Position numbers and translations under genes: made by a program | Source: Ruminococcus difficilis | GTDB lineage: Bacteria > Bacillota_A > Clostridia > Oscillospirales > Acutalibacteraceae | NCBI RefSeq assembly: GCF_016680995.1 | Contig: NZ_JAEQMG010000132.1 | Span: forward strand, 1 to 24,177 | Direction: 5' to 3' | Length of the DNA: 24,177 nt | The notes under the pieces: model-generated | The model's database searches: none | Told to the model about the DNA's origin: nothing | Seen by the model: the letters and a program-made list of their open reading frames with translations, nothing else | Shown: in pieces, positions 1 through 7,127 of the stretch | Layout: each line of letters starts with the position of its first letter | How positions within the stretch are numbered: the first letter of the stretch is position 1

Positions 1-1256
1 ATCTTTTCACTATAAACTTGAACATTAGCGCCGTTTTCGTGTGACCAATTCTGCAAGTCAAAGCATTTTCCATCATAGCATGAACATATAATGTATGAAC
101 CGTCTGATTGTCTCTTAAATCTCCACAAATCTCTTGCTATTCCGGTTTCTTGTTGTAGAGACACATTGCTATTTTCATCGTTTTGTAAGGTAATCCATGA
201 CTTCATATTTAAAATCGGCGCTGTGAAATCATTACCAAGATTTGCAGCGAAAGAACGAGCGCTCAATCCCCATATTTGGAAAATCTGGGCATTAGTATTG
301 TTTTGTGCATACATTTCAACATTTGTTCCTTCTGCAGAATTACCACCGACAACATCAAGAACACAATCCGAACACTTCGACTTTAATCGATAATTTCCGC
401 TGTTGCCATATATATACCATCGCTGAGCGTCGTTTCCGTTGTCAACACATGTTTTTACATTTGTACCGCTTTCCCTTGAGGCGTTATCAACATCTAAGCA
501 TTCACCATTTGCCGTGCTGATTATTTTATAACTTCCATCCCATTGTCTCTCAAACTTCCAAACTTGATCTGCACAATGATCAGCTTTTTCGCTACGGATA
601 ACAACGTTATTGTTTCCTTCAACCGTTAAGTGTTTCCAAGTTGGTGTGTTAATAATAAAGGCATAAAAATCTGTGCCTAAGTCGAGGGGAGTACCATTGC
701 CTGACCCTCCCTTATAATTCGGTCGTACAAAAACAGCAGTACAACGAGAACCATACTCATCCCAATAAGCATTATATCCATGTGTTGTAGCGTAAGATAC
801 TCCTTTTATCCAATAATTTCCACTAATTGCATTTTGACTGTCTATCATTACACCCACATGCATCCAATTAGATATAGCTTCGTTATAGTAAAAAACCAAG
901 TCGCCTGCTTGAGCTGAACTAACTTTATAACCACCAGCATTTATGACAGCATAGTACATTGAAGATACTAAACCGTTTGTCGGAATAGCTTCATTTTGAC
1001 CTACTATTTTAGCGCAATCACTAACAAAGTCAGCGCACCAAGCTTCTGAATAACCAAAACTACCTTGAGTTCGCCCACTTTGTGCTCTTGCAATATTTGC
1101 CATATCTGAAAAGCCATCACCAGATAAATTGATACTATTAAAATTGTATGTTCTATCTTGCAAAGCATCAACATTAAATGCAGCAACAGTCCCAATGCTA
1201 AATAATACTATTAGCATCAATAAAAACGCTGTTATTTTTCTAAACCATTTCCTCAT
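1..1256 (-). CDS. Secreted CHAP-type (NlpC/P60-like) hydrolase with ricin-type lectin repeats, C-terminus outside the window
   Basis: The reading frame is open from ATG at 1256 to the left edge (418 codons), preceded by a strong GAGGAGG site at 1264-1270. Residues 1-31 form a signal peptide: basic start, hydrophobic core, then a small-residue stretch. Residues about 50-180 resemble a CHAP/amidase domain, with the catalytic-type motif WCADFV (Cys74) and MHVGVMID (His133), so a cell-wall peptide or amide bond is a likely target. From about residue 190 to the edge there are ricin-type beta-trefoil units (QVWKF, QRWYI, QIFQIW and similar QxW-like motifs), suggesting carbohydrate binding. The codon use is strongly A/T-ending, unlike the GC-richer operons to the right, which points to foreign origin. 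It is divergent from the recombinase gene. The domain calls are by motif recognition only. The exact substrate is unknown; it could be a secreted autolysin-like enzyme or an interbacterial toxin-like lectin hydrolase. Confidence 0.85.
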   Translation of the reverse strand, partial: MRKWFRKITAFLLMLIVLFSIGTVAAFNVDALQDRTYNFNSINLSGDGFSDMANIARAQSGRTQGSFGYSEAWCADFVSDCAKIVGQNEAIPTNGLVSSMYYAVINAGGYKVSSAQAGDLVFYYNEAISNWMHVGVMIDSQNAISGNYWIKGVSYATTHGYNAYWDEYGSRCTAVFVRPNYKGGSGNGTPLDLGTDFYAFIINTPTWKHLTVEGNNNVVIRSEKADHCADQVWKFERQWDGSYKIISTANGECLDVDNASRESGTNVKTCVDNGNDAQRWYIYGNSGNYRLKSKCSDCVLDVVGGNSAEGTNVEMYAQNNTNAQIFQIWGLSARSFAANLGNDFTAPILNMKSWITLQNDENSNVSLQQETGIARDLWRFKRQSDGSYIICSCYDGKCFDLQNWSHENGANVQVYSEK

Positions 1257-1271
1257 AAAAAGACCTCCTCA

Positions 1272-1320
1272 AATAAAAATGCGTGACCCAAACGAGCCAC
1301 GCAGAAAAACGCACGGCTCG
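1272..1320 (-). promoter_or_regulatory. Attenuator-like pair of interleaved hairpins in the leader of the CHAP/ricin gene
   Basis: Read on the minus strand, CGAGCC (1320-1315) can pair with GGCTCG (1298-1293). The next element, TGCGTG (1303-1298), can pair with CACGCA (1285-1280) and is followed directly by TTTTTATTT and then the ribosome binding site. The two helices interleave, so they either exclude each other or form a pseudoknot. The second looks like a short intrinsic terminator, the first like its anti-terminator. The pairings are seen in the sequence; a regulatory role is inferred. Confidence 0.4.
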
Positions 1321-1326
1321 ATTTGT

Positions 1327-1429
1327 TGCGACACAAACTAAACATCCATTCAAGTATGCTTATTAGAGCGTGCATTTTTACCATAGTAAAAATGCTCACT
1401 TGAATGAGAATTATTCAGTTTGTGTCGCA
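1327..1429. repeat. 103-bp nested inverted repeat, at the 5' end of the CHAP/ricin transcript
   Basis: There are three perfect nested arms: 13 bp (1327-1339 with 1417-1429), 9 bp (1347-1355 with 1398-1406) and 10 bp (1372-1381 with 1386-1395), closing on a 4-base loop. The predicted start of the minus-strand transcript is at about 1428, so the RNA would begin almost exactly at the base of the long stem. The element also lies just upstream of the serine recombinase gene. It could be a structured RNA leader, a MITE-like insertion or a recombinase-related site. No target-site duplication was evident by eye. Confidence 0.7.
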
Positions 1430-1434
1430 CTTAA

Positions 1435-1463
1435 ATCATACCATATTTTCCTGTATCATGCAA
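1435..1463 (-). promoter_or_regulatory. Promoter of the CHAP/ricin gene
   Basis: On the minus strand, TTGCAT (1463-1458) is followed after 17 bases by TATGAT (1440-1435), a good sigma-A-type promoter. The expected start at about 1428 leaves a leader of about 170 nt that contains the nested inverted repeat and the attenuator-like hairpins. Confidence 0.6.
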
Positions 1464-1532
1464 TCCAAAAAATCACTATCCGATTTAGCAAATTTGCACA
1501 GAACATATCTTCATCAAATTTCATCATGCATG

Positions 1533-1561
1533 TTGACAATTTCTCCCATCCGCGCTACAAT
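1533..1561 (+). promoter_or_regulatory. Near-consensus promoter of the serine recombinase gene
   Basis: TTGACA at 1533-1538, a 17-base spacer, and TACAAT at 1556-1561. The expected start is near 1568, right at the GGAGG site, so the leader would be only about 12 nt. Because the promoter lies downstream of the first in-frame ATG at 1370, it supports translation from 1580. Confidence 0.7.
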
Positions 1562-1579
1562 GCGGACGGAGGTGGTTTT

Positions 1580-3100
1580 ATGAACGGTGTTATCTATGCT
1601 CGTTATTCCAGTGATAACCAGAGAGAAGAAAGTATTGAAGGTCAGCTACGCGAGTGTCAGGCGTTTGCTGAGAAGAACGATATTACAATTCTGAATATCT
1701 ACATTGACCGTGCGTTCTCGGCAAAAACCGACAATCGTCCCGAGTTCCAGCACATGATTGCGGACAGCAAAAAGAAAATGTTTGACGTGGTACTGGTCTG
1801 GAAATATGACCGCTTTGCCCGAAACCGTCTGGACTCACTTATGTACAAACAACTGCTTCAGCGGAATGATATAAAGCTCATTTCAGTAACCGAGCCGATT
1901 ATGAATTCTTCCGTCGGTATCATCGTCGAGTCGATGATTGACAGCTACAATGAATACTACTCCGCCGAGCTTGCCGAAAAGGTCACGCGCGGTATGACTG
2001 AGAACGCGCTCAAAGGCAAATACAACGGCGGTACGCTGCCGATTGGTTACATCATTGACGAGGACAAATACTTTCAGATCGACCCTCTCACAGCCCCAAT
2101 TGTGCTCGAAGCATTTCAGAAATACGACGAGGGCATGACAATGAAGGAGATTGTGGATTATCTCCGCTTGAAAGGCTTGCGCACTAAGAAAAACGGCGAG
2201 ATTTCCATCAACAGCCTGACTCGGATGCTCCACAACAGGCGATATATCGGCGAATACAAGTTCCAAGATATTGTAACGCCCGATGTGATTCCTGCGATTG
2301 TCCCGCAGGATTTGTTTGACCGTGTGCAGGAAAAGCTCGCCAAGAATAAAAAAGCTCCCGCCCGTAAGAAAGCGGAAGACGAGTATTTGCTGACAACAAA
2401 GCTGTACTGCGGAAAGTGTGGCTGCTACATGGTCGGCGAGAGCGGTACCAGTCAGCAGAAAAAGATAGTTCACCGCTACTACAAATGCGTGAGTGTGAAG
2501 AACCACAAAGGCTGTGACAAGAAAACCGTCAAAAAGGATTGGATTGAAGACCTGACGCTTGAAATGATCAAGAGAATCATCTTTGATGACAGGATGCTTG
2601 ATAGCCTTGCCGATGAAATCATCAACTATCTCGGTCAGGAAAGCACCCTGCTCCCACAGCTGCGAAAGCAGTTGAAGGACTGTGAAAAGGGCATCGACAA
2701 TCTGCTCAATGCCATTCAGATGGGTATCTTTACACCGTCAACCAAAGAACGTTTGGAATCACTTGAACAGCAGAAAGAGGAATTGCAAATCCGCATCGCG
2801 CAGGAGGAAATCATCAAGCCACCAATCGATAAGGATAAAATTCTGTTTTGGCTTCACCGCTTCCGCAAATTGGATACCACGAAGTTGGAACATAGAAAAC
2901 GTTTAATTGACAGCTTTGTCAACGTGATTTACCTCTATGATGATAAAATCGTCTTTACGTTCAACTACAAGGACGGCAGCAAAACCATAACAATGGAAGA
3001 AATAGAAAGCTCAGCACTCAGTTCGGATTTAACTTCGCTTGGTGCACCAAAAACAGCCCGATTTTATCGGGCTGTTTTGTTATTTATCTACAAAAAATAA
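1580..3100 (+). CDS. Large serine site-specific recombinase (resolvase/integrase family)
   Basis: The start at 1580 is chosen because GGAGGTGG (1568-1575) precedes it and a consensus promoter sits just upstream. The upstream in-frame extension to 1370 crosses an inverted repeat and has no ribosome binding site. The product is 506 residues. Residues 1-140 are the resolvase catalytic domain, with YARYSSDNQ placing the nucleophile at Ser10 and DRFARNR as the second arginine motif. Residues about 150-260 are the recombinase domain. A zinc ribbon follows with Cys277, Cys280, Cys303 and Cys312. A charged coiled-coil-like region spans about 370-430. Such enzymes integrate, excise or invert mobile DNA through a Ser-DNA link and a central dinucleotide. 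The last 17 or so codons read through a perfect terminator hairpin, so the natural C-terminus may have been lost. It is probably the integrase of an element whose other parts lie left of the window or are gone. Confidence 0.93.
   Translation: MNGVIYARYSSDNQREESIEGQLRECQAFAEKNDITILNIYIDRAFSAKTDNRPEFQHMIADSKKKMFDVVLVWKYDRFARNRLDSLMYKQLLQRNDIKLISVTEPIMNSSVGIIVESMIDSYNEYYSAELAEKVTRGMTENALKGKYNGGTLPIGYIIDEDKYFQIDPLTAPIVLEAFQKYDEGMTMKEIVDYLRLKGLRTKKNGEISINSLTRMLHNRRYIGEYKFQDIVTPDVIPAIVPQDLFDRVQEKLAKNKKAPARKKAEDEYLLTTKLYCGKCGCYMVGESGTSQQKKIVHRYYKCVSVKNHKGCDKKTVKKDWIEDLTLEMIKRIIFDDRMLDSLADEIINYLGQESTLLPQLRKQLKDCEKGIDNLLNAIQMGIFTPSTKERLESLEQQKEELQIRIAQEEIIKPPIDKDKILFWLHRFRKLDTTKLEHRKRLIDSFVNVIYLYDDKIVFTFNYKDGSKTITMEEIESSALSSDLTSLGAPKTARFYRAVLLFIYKK
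3051..3080. terminator. Intrinsic terminator embedded in the recombinase 3' coding end
   Basis: A perfect 12-bp stem (3051-3062 with 3066-3077) has a TTT loop, an A-run on its left flank and a T-run on its right, so it could act in both directions. It lies inside the open frame of the recombinase, about 23 bases before the stop. Confidence 0.75.
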
Positions 3101-3134
3101 GCTAAAAATACCGAAATCAGCCCGATATTTCTCG

Positions 3135-3243
3135 GCAGACGCACGACCTGTGCCTTGCGCGTCTTGGCTATTCCCTACAAAAACTATTCGGAAGCTTTGT
3201 CGGGAATGACGGTTTTTCGGTTGTCTAACGTCGTGCGTCTGCC
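3135..3243. repeat. 109-bp nested inverted repeat, MITE-like or structured intergenic element
   Basis: The outer arms are 14 bp and perfect (GGCAGACGCACGAC at 3135-3148 with its complement at 3230-3243). The inner arms are 12 bp with one mismatch (3171-3182 with 3196-3207). The element lies between the intact recombinase and the remnant of a second one. It is too short to encode a transposase. It could be a non-autonomous element or a structured RNA. Confidence 0.6.
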
Positions 3244-3266
3244 AATTCATTTTTTTATCATTTGAT

Positions 3267-3308
3267 GCAGCCGGATAACATTTGAGGTATCCGGCTGCTA
3301 ATTTTTTA
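3267..3308 (+). terminator. Intrinsic terminator at the end of the recombinase/repeat region
   Basis: An 11-bp perfect stem (3267-3277 with 3288-3298) has a 10-base loop and is followed by TAATTTTTTATT. The T-run is on the plus strand only, so it works for plus-strand transcription. The T-run overlaps the stop of the minus-strand remnant that follows. Confidence 0.7.
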
Positions 3309-3929
3309 TTCTTTAACCCTCATTCTTCTACGCATAGCAAACGGATAATTGTATTTCCCTTCAACTTTGAGGTCGGCATTTTGTTTGCCAAGCTCGTCAA
3401 GTATGATCATGTGTTCGGTGAAGGCCGCCCTGAGATTGACCTGTATTCGTAATCCTTCGCTCGTTTCATAGATCAGTATTTTATCAATAAGCTGCCTGAG
3501 ATTCGCGTCGCTGATCTCCCCCTCCTTGATGATTTCGTCAATCAGCTCCACGGTTCGCTTCATTTCGGATTTGCGCTTTTTGATTGTTTCGCTGTAGTGC
3601 TGAATATCATAAAGCTCCTGCTCGATTTTTTTGATGTCGCTTTCACATGCTGAGAGCATTTCATCATAGACAGAAGCGTGTTCCCTGTCGCGGATTCTCT
3701 CCAGCAGAATTTCTTTCTGGTCATTCTTTCTCTGTTCAAGCTCGGCGTTGAGCTGACGGATTTTGCCCGTGACCGTGCTCTTTTTCTTCAGCCACTTTCG
3801 AACCTCGCCGTCGATGTTTTCATAAAGCTGTGCCGCTTGTTCCTTGACATTGCTGATTTCTCCGCAGATGATCTCGTCGAGCTCTGTCTCCCGGATGCGG
3901 TGCGGAGGACAGTTTTCCTTGCCTTTCAT
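3306..3929 (-). pseudogene. C-terminal remnant of a second large serine recombinase
   Basis: The 207-residue frame begins inside what is normally the zinc-ribbon end of a large serine recombinase (KGKENCPPHRIRE near residues 2-14). It continues through a long charged coiled coil (about 20-135) and the family's usual C-terminal segment with LRQLIDKILIYE and a beta-strand-rich tail. The catalytic resolvase domain, the recombinase domain and the first zinc-binding cysteines are missing. Upstream in-frame sequence reaches a stop within about 14 codons, and there is no convincing ribosome binding site. It is therefore a deletion remnant rather than an active enzyme, although a coiled-coil DNA-binding fragment could still be expressed. 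It lies opposite and 3' to the intact recombinase, which indicates repeated element arrival at this spot. Confidence 0.8.
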
Positions 3930-4054
3930 TTCTTTATATGATAATTCATATAAGATTACTATGCTTTATTATATCGATATATTTCTATTTGTCAATAGTT
4001 CTGTGTGATATAATTGCATACATAATTTTTCAATTGAAATATTTCCTGATGCAC

Positions 4055-4082
4055 TTGACTTTTCAACAAAAGGGTGTATAAT
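4055..4082 (+). promoter_or_regulatory. Promoter of the thiamine operon
   Basis: TTGACT at 4055-4060, a 16-base spacer and a perfect TATAAT at 4077-4082. Transcription should start near 4089, a few bases before the TPP aptamer. Confidence 0.85.
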
Positions 4083-4093
4083 AGCCTTGAACA

Positions 4094-4176
4094 AACGGGA
4101 GCTTGTGTGACAGGCTGAGAGGGAGGTACTACCTCCGACCGGTAACCTGATTTGGATAATGCCAACGTAGGGATAT
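4094..4176 (+). promoter_or_regulatory. TPP riboswitch (THI-box) aptamer
   Basis: The conserved elements appear in order: GGGAGC at 4097-4102, CTGAGA at 4115-4120, a P3 hairpin (GGGAGGT pairing with ACCTCC, 4121-4135), ACCTGAT at 4145-4151, then GGATAATGCCAACG and GTAGGGA up to about 4173. This is the standard thiamine-pyrophosphate aptamer. It lies between the promoter and the terminator ahead of thiS, so TPP should switch off the operon by transcription termination. Confidence 0.95.
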
Positions 4177-4191
4177 ACCTTAGAATTGTTG

Positions 4192-4226
4192 CGGAGTACT
4201 GCCAAATCGGCGGTGCTCCGTTTTTT
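4192..4226 (+). terminator. Riboswitch-controlled intrinsic terminator
   Basis: CGGAGTACTGCC (4192-4203) pairs with GGCGGTGCTCCG (4209-4220), followed by TTTTTT. It sits 16 bases after the TPP aptamer and 20 bases before thiS, the expected place for the expression platform. TPP binding should favour this hairpin. Confidence 0.9.
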
Positions 4227-4245
4227 CTTGCAAGGAGGTTACAAA

Positions 4246-4440
4246 ATGGTTTTAATCAACGGAAAAAACACGTCTGCAGACGGAAAGACAGTCAGTCAGT
4301 ATCTCGAAGAAGCAAACTTCAATCCTCAGACGATTGCGGTTGAACTTAACGAGGATATTCTGCCCAAGCCGCAATACGGAGAAACCGTGCTCAAAGACGG
4401 CGATGTCCTCGAGGTCGTCAGCTTTGTGGGAGGAGGTTAA
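4246..4440 (+). CDS. thiS: ThiS, sulfur carrier protein of thiazole synthesis
   Basis: The start at 4246 follows AAGGAGG at 4232-4238; the in-frame ATG at 4186 is rejected because it lies within the riboswitch terminator. The product is 64 residues, the usual ThiS size, with a ubiquitin-like beta-grasp pattern and a C-terminal Gly-Gly-Gly. The terminal glycine is adenylated by ThiF and converted to a thiocarboxylate that gives its sulfur to ThiG. It is the first gene of the operon, one base ahead of thiF, whose ribosome binding site lies in the thiS 3' end. Confidence 0.95.
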   Translation: MVLINGKNTSADGKTVSQYLEEANFNPQTIAVELNEDILPKPQYGETVLKDGDVLEVVSFVGGG

Positions 4441-4441
4441 T

Positions 4442-5074
4442 ATGCCTACCAAAGAAGAATGGCAGAATGCCTTTGCCGCTCGACACGGTGAAAAGCTGCA
4501 AAAGGTCTTTTCTTCATCGGTCGTCGCCGTATGCGGTCTGGGCGGCTTAGGCTCAAATATCGCGACAGCACTCGCAAGAGCCGGAATCGGCAAGCTGATT
4601 CTGATCGACTTTGACAGTGTGGATCTATCCAATCTCCACCGTCAGCAATATAAAGCCTCGCAAATCGGCAAATACAAAACCGACGCGATAGTAGAAAACC
4701 TGTGCGAGATCAATCCATATATCCGGACAGAAGCACACACCATACGTCTGACTGAGGAAAATGCCCTTACCCTGCTGTCACAGGCAGATGTGATCTGTGA
4801 GGCGTTTGATAATCCGCAGGCAAAGGCAATGCTGTGCAATCTCGTATTAGAGAAGCTGCCGCAAAAGTTCTACGTTGCCGCGTCAGGCATGGCAGGTATC
4901 GACAGTCCGAATCTGATCAAGACAAAACGCGTCAGCAAACGCTTTTATCTCTGCGGCGACGGCGTTAACGGCGTAGGAGAAAGCGACGGCCTGTTTGCAA
5001 GCCGCGTAATGCTGTGTGCGGCTCATCAGGCGCACACGGTTTTGCGCGTGCTGGCAGAGGAATATGAAGTATAA
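4442..5074 (+). CDS. thiF: ThiF, ThiS adenylyltransferase (short type)
   Basis: The start at 4442 is set by GGGAGGAGG immediately upstream; the longer in-frame extension to 4334 overlaps thiS. The product is 210 residues. The nucleotide-binding motif GLGGLG is at 32-37, with the Asp-rich IDFDSVD strand at 55-61 and LHRQQY, all typical of E1-like/ThiF enzymes that activate the C-terminus of ThiS with ATP. The paired zinc-binding CxxC motifs of longer ThiF/MoeB proteins are absent, as in the roughly 200-residue class common in clostridia. The gap to thiS is one base and to thiG 17 bases, so the genes are co-transcribed. Confidence 0.93.
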   Translation: MPTKEEWQNAFAARHGEKLQKVFSSSVVAVCGLGGLGSNIATALARAGIGKLILIDFDSVDLSNLHRQQYKASQIGKYKTDAIVENLCEINPYIRTEAHTIRLTEENALTLLSQADVICEAFDNPQAKAMLCNLVLEKLPQKFYVAASGMAGIDSPNLIKTKRVSKRFYLCGDGVNGVGESDGLFASRVMLCAAHQAHTVLRVLAEEYEV

Positions 5075-5091
5075 CGAAAGAAGGTCAAAAT

Positions 5092-5862
5092 ATGAATAAC
5101 GATAAACTGATACTCGGCGGTCACGAATTCAACTCGCGTTTTATTCTCGGCTCGGGTAAATACTCTCTGAACCTGATTGAAGCGGCAATCAAAGACGCAG
5201 GCGCTGAAATCATCACGCTTGCAGTAAGGCGCGCCAATACCAAAGACGGAGAGAACATTCTCGATTTTATCCCGAAAAACGTTACCCTGCTGCCCAACAC
5301 AAGCGGCGCGAGAAACGCAAAGGAAGCGGTCAGAATTGCCAAACTTGCGCGCGAGCTGGGCTGCGGCAATTTTGTAAAGGTAGAGATCATGCGCGACTCC
5401 AAATATCTTCTTCCAGACAATCAGGAGACGATCATAGCGACTGAAACGCTTGCAAACGACGGCTTTGTCGTTCTGCCGTACATGTATCCCGACCTCAACG
5501 TTGCGCGCGACTTGGTCAGCGCAGGCGCGGCGGCGGTTATGCCTCTTGCCTCTCCTATCGGCTCCAACAAGGGACTTGCCACAAAGGATTTCATTCAGAT
5601 ACTGATTGATGAAATCGATTTACCCATCATCGTTGACGCGGGCATCGGCAAGCCCTCTCAGGCGTGCGAAGCGATGGAAATGGGCGCTGCGGCGGTCATG
5701 GCAAACACCGCTCTTGCAACCGCGGGCGATTTGCCATTAATGGCGGCAGCCTTCCGTCAGGCAATCGAGGCAGGCAGAAAGGCGTATCTCTCGGGCTTGG
5801 GCAGAGTGCTCACCCGAGGCGCTTCCGCTTCCGATCCTCTGACGGGATTTCTGCATGACTGA
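5092..5862 (+). CDS. thiG: ThiG, thiazole synthase
   Basis: The 256-residue TIM-barrel protein matches ThiG throughout: [19 protein letters not shown] at the start, GNFVKVEI with Lys96 (the position of the Schiff-base lysine for deoxyxylulose phosphate), [23 protein letters not shown], and ASASDPLTG at the end. It condenses deoxyxylulose 5-phosphate, dehydroglycine and ThiS-thiocarboxylate into the thiazole phosphate. AGAAGG lies just upstream of the start. It sits between thiF and thiH, its sulfur-carrier activator and dehydroglycine supplier. Confidence 0.97.
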   Translation: MNNDKLILGGHEFNSRFILGSGKYSLNLIEAAIKDAGAEIITLAVRRANTKDGENILDFIPKNVTLLPNTSGARNAKEAVRIAKLARELGCGNFVKVEIMRDSKYLLPDNQETIIATETLANDGFVVLPYMYPDLNVARDLVSAGAAAVMPLASPIGSNKGLATKDFIQILIDEIDLPIIVDAGIGKPSQACEAMEMGAAAVMANTALATAGDLPLMAAAFRQAIEAGRKAYLSGLGRVLTRGASASDPLTGFLHD

Positions 5863-5873
5863 GGGAGAATGAA

Positions 5874-7127
5874 ATGGAAAACCGATTTTTAGTTGATTCC
5901 GATTCTCTTTCAGAGGAAGCGCTCAAACGCAAGCACCGTCTGGAAACCGACCCTTCATCAAGAACAGACCATATGGCATATATGGAAGGAATGGAGATTA
6001 TCGAATCCGACGTGTGCGAGAACGTCATCTCGCAGATGAAATCCTACGACTACACAAAGTACACTGCAAAGGACGTAAAAGCCGCGCTTGAACACGAAAC
6101 CTGCACGATTGAGGATTTCAAAGCGCTCCTTTCCCCTGCCGCCGAACCGTTTCTGGAACAGATGGCACAGCGGGCGCGTCTTGAAACAGGCAAGCACTTC
6201 GGCAACACGGTCTATATGTTCACGCCGCTGTACATCGCGAATTACTGCGAAAACTACTGCGTCTACTGCGGCTTTAACTGCTACAACAAAATCAGCCGCA
6301 TGAAGCTGAGCATGGAACAGATAGAACACGAAATGCAGGTCATCGCACAGAGCGGAATGGAGGAGATCCTTCTTCTCACCGGCGAAAGCCGCGGACAAAG
6401 CAACGTCGAATACATTGGCGAAGCCTGCAAGCTCGCGCGGAAGTATTTCCGCATGGTCGGACTGGAAATCTATCCTGTAAATACAGACGAGTACCGCTAT
6501 CTGCACGAATGCGGAGCGGACTATGTCACCGTTTTTCAGGAAACCTACGACGCCGACAAATACGAAACGCTTCATCTTTTTGGTCACAAGCGCGTCTGGC
6601 CTTACCGCTTTGACGCGCAGGAGCGCGCGCTTCGCGGCGGCATGAGAGGCGTTGCATTCTCCGCTCTGCTTGGGCTTTCCGATTTCAGAAAGGACGCGCT
6701 GGCTTCCGCCCTGCACGTCTATTATCTGCAGAGAAAGTATCCATATGCCGAAATGTCGCTTTCCTGCCCCCGACTGCGCCCGATTATCAACAACGACAAA
6801 ATCAGCCCTCTGGACGTTCACGAAACGCAGCTGTGCCAGATTCTCTGCGCCTACAGAATTTTTCTGCCGTATGTCGGCATCACGGTTTCCTCGCGTGAAA
6901 GCGCAGAATTCCGCAACGGTATCGTCAAAATTGCCGCGACAAAGGTTTCCGCGGGCGTATCGACAGGCATCGGAGACCATGAGAGCAAGTACAGCGGCAC
7001 TGAAGCGGACGGACAGCAGGGCGACGAACAGTTTGAAATCAGCGACAGCCGCAGTCTGTCAGCTATGTATTCAGATATTACAGGCGAAGGCCTGCAGCCT
7101 GTGCTGAACGATTATTTATATGTGTAA
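5874..7127 (+). CDS. thiH: ThiH, radical-SAM tyrosine lyase (dehydroglycine synthase)
   Basis: The 417-residue protein carries the radical-SAM motif CxxxCxxC at Cys125, Cys129 and Cys132 (NYCENYCVYCGF), followed by LLLTGE, FQETY, SFRLRP-like SCPRLRPI, and a C-terminal GLQPVLNDY that matches ThiH. It cleaves tyrosine to dehydroglycine and p-cresol for ThiG, the anaerobic alternative to ThiO glycine oxidase. GGGAG at 5862-5866 precedes the ATG. It is about 40 residues longer at the N-terminus than E. coli ThiH; the extra segment is polar and includes a run of Met residues (34, 37, 40), so a later start cannot be excluded. The stop overlaps the next gene by 8 bases. Confidence 0.95.
   Translation: MENRFLVDSDSLSEEALKRKHRLETDPSSRTDHMAYMEGMEIIESDVCENVISQMKSYDYTKYTAKDVKAALEHETCTIEDFKALLSPAAEPFLEQMAQRARLETGKHFGNTVYMFTPLYIANYCENYCVYCGFNCYNKISRMKLSMEQIEHEMQVIAQSGMEEILLLTGESRGQSNVEYIGEACKLARKYFRMVGLEIYPVNTDEYRYLHECGADYVTVFQETYDADKYETLHLFGHKRVWPYRFDAQERALRGGMRGVAFSALLGLSDFRKDALASALHVYYLQRKYPYAEMSLSCPRLRPIINNDKISPLDVHETQLCQILCAYRIFLPYVGITVSSRESAEFRNGIVKIAATKVSAGVSTGIGDHESKYSGTEADGQQGDEQFEISDSRSLSAMYSDITGEGLQPVLNDYLYV

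Noticed and set aside
1370..1579. A 70-residue N-terminal extension of the serine recombinase
   Set aside because: It has no ribosome binding site, crosses the inverted repeat, lies partly upstream of the promoter at 1533-1561, and has no counterpart before the resolvase domain in the family.
5958..6980. A 340-codon minus-strand frame opposite thiH
   Set aside because: thiH matches its family over the full length; the antisense frame has no motif or start signal. The same holds for the antisense frames over thiD and thiC.
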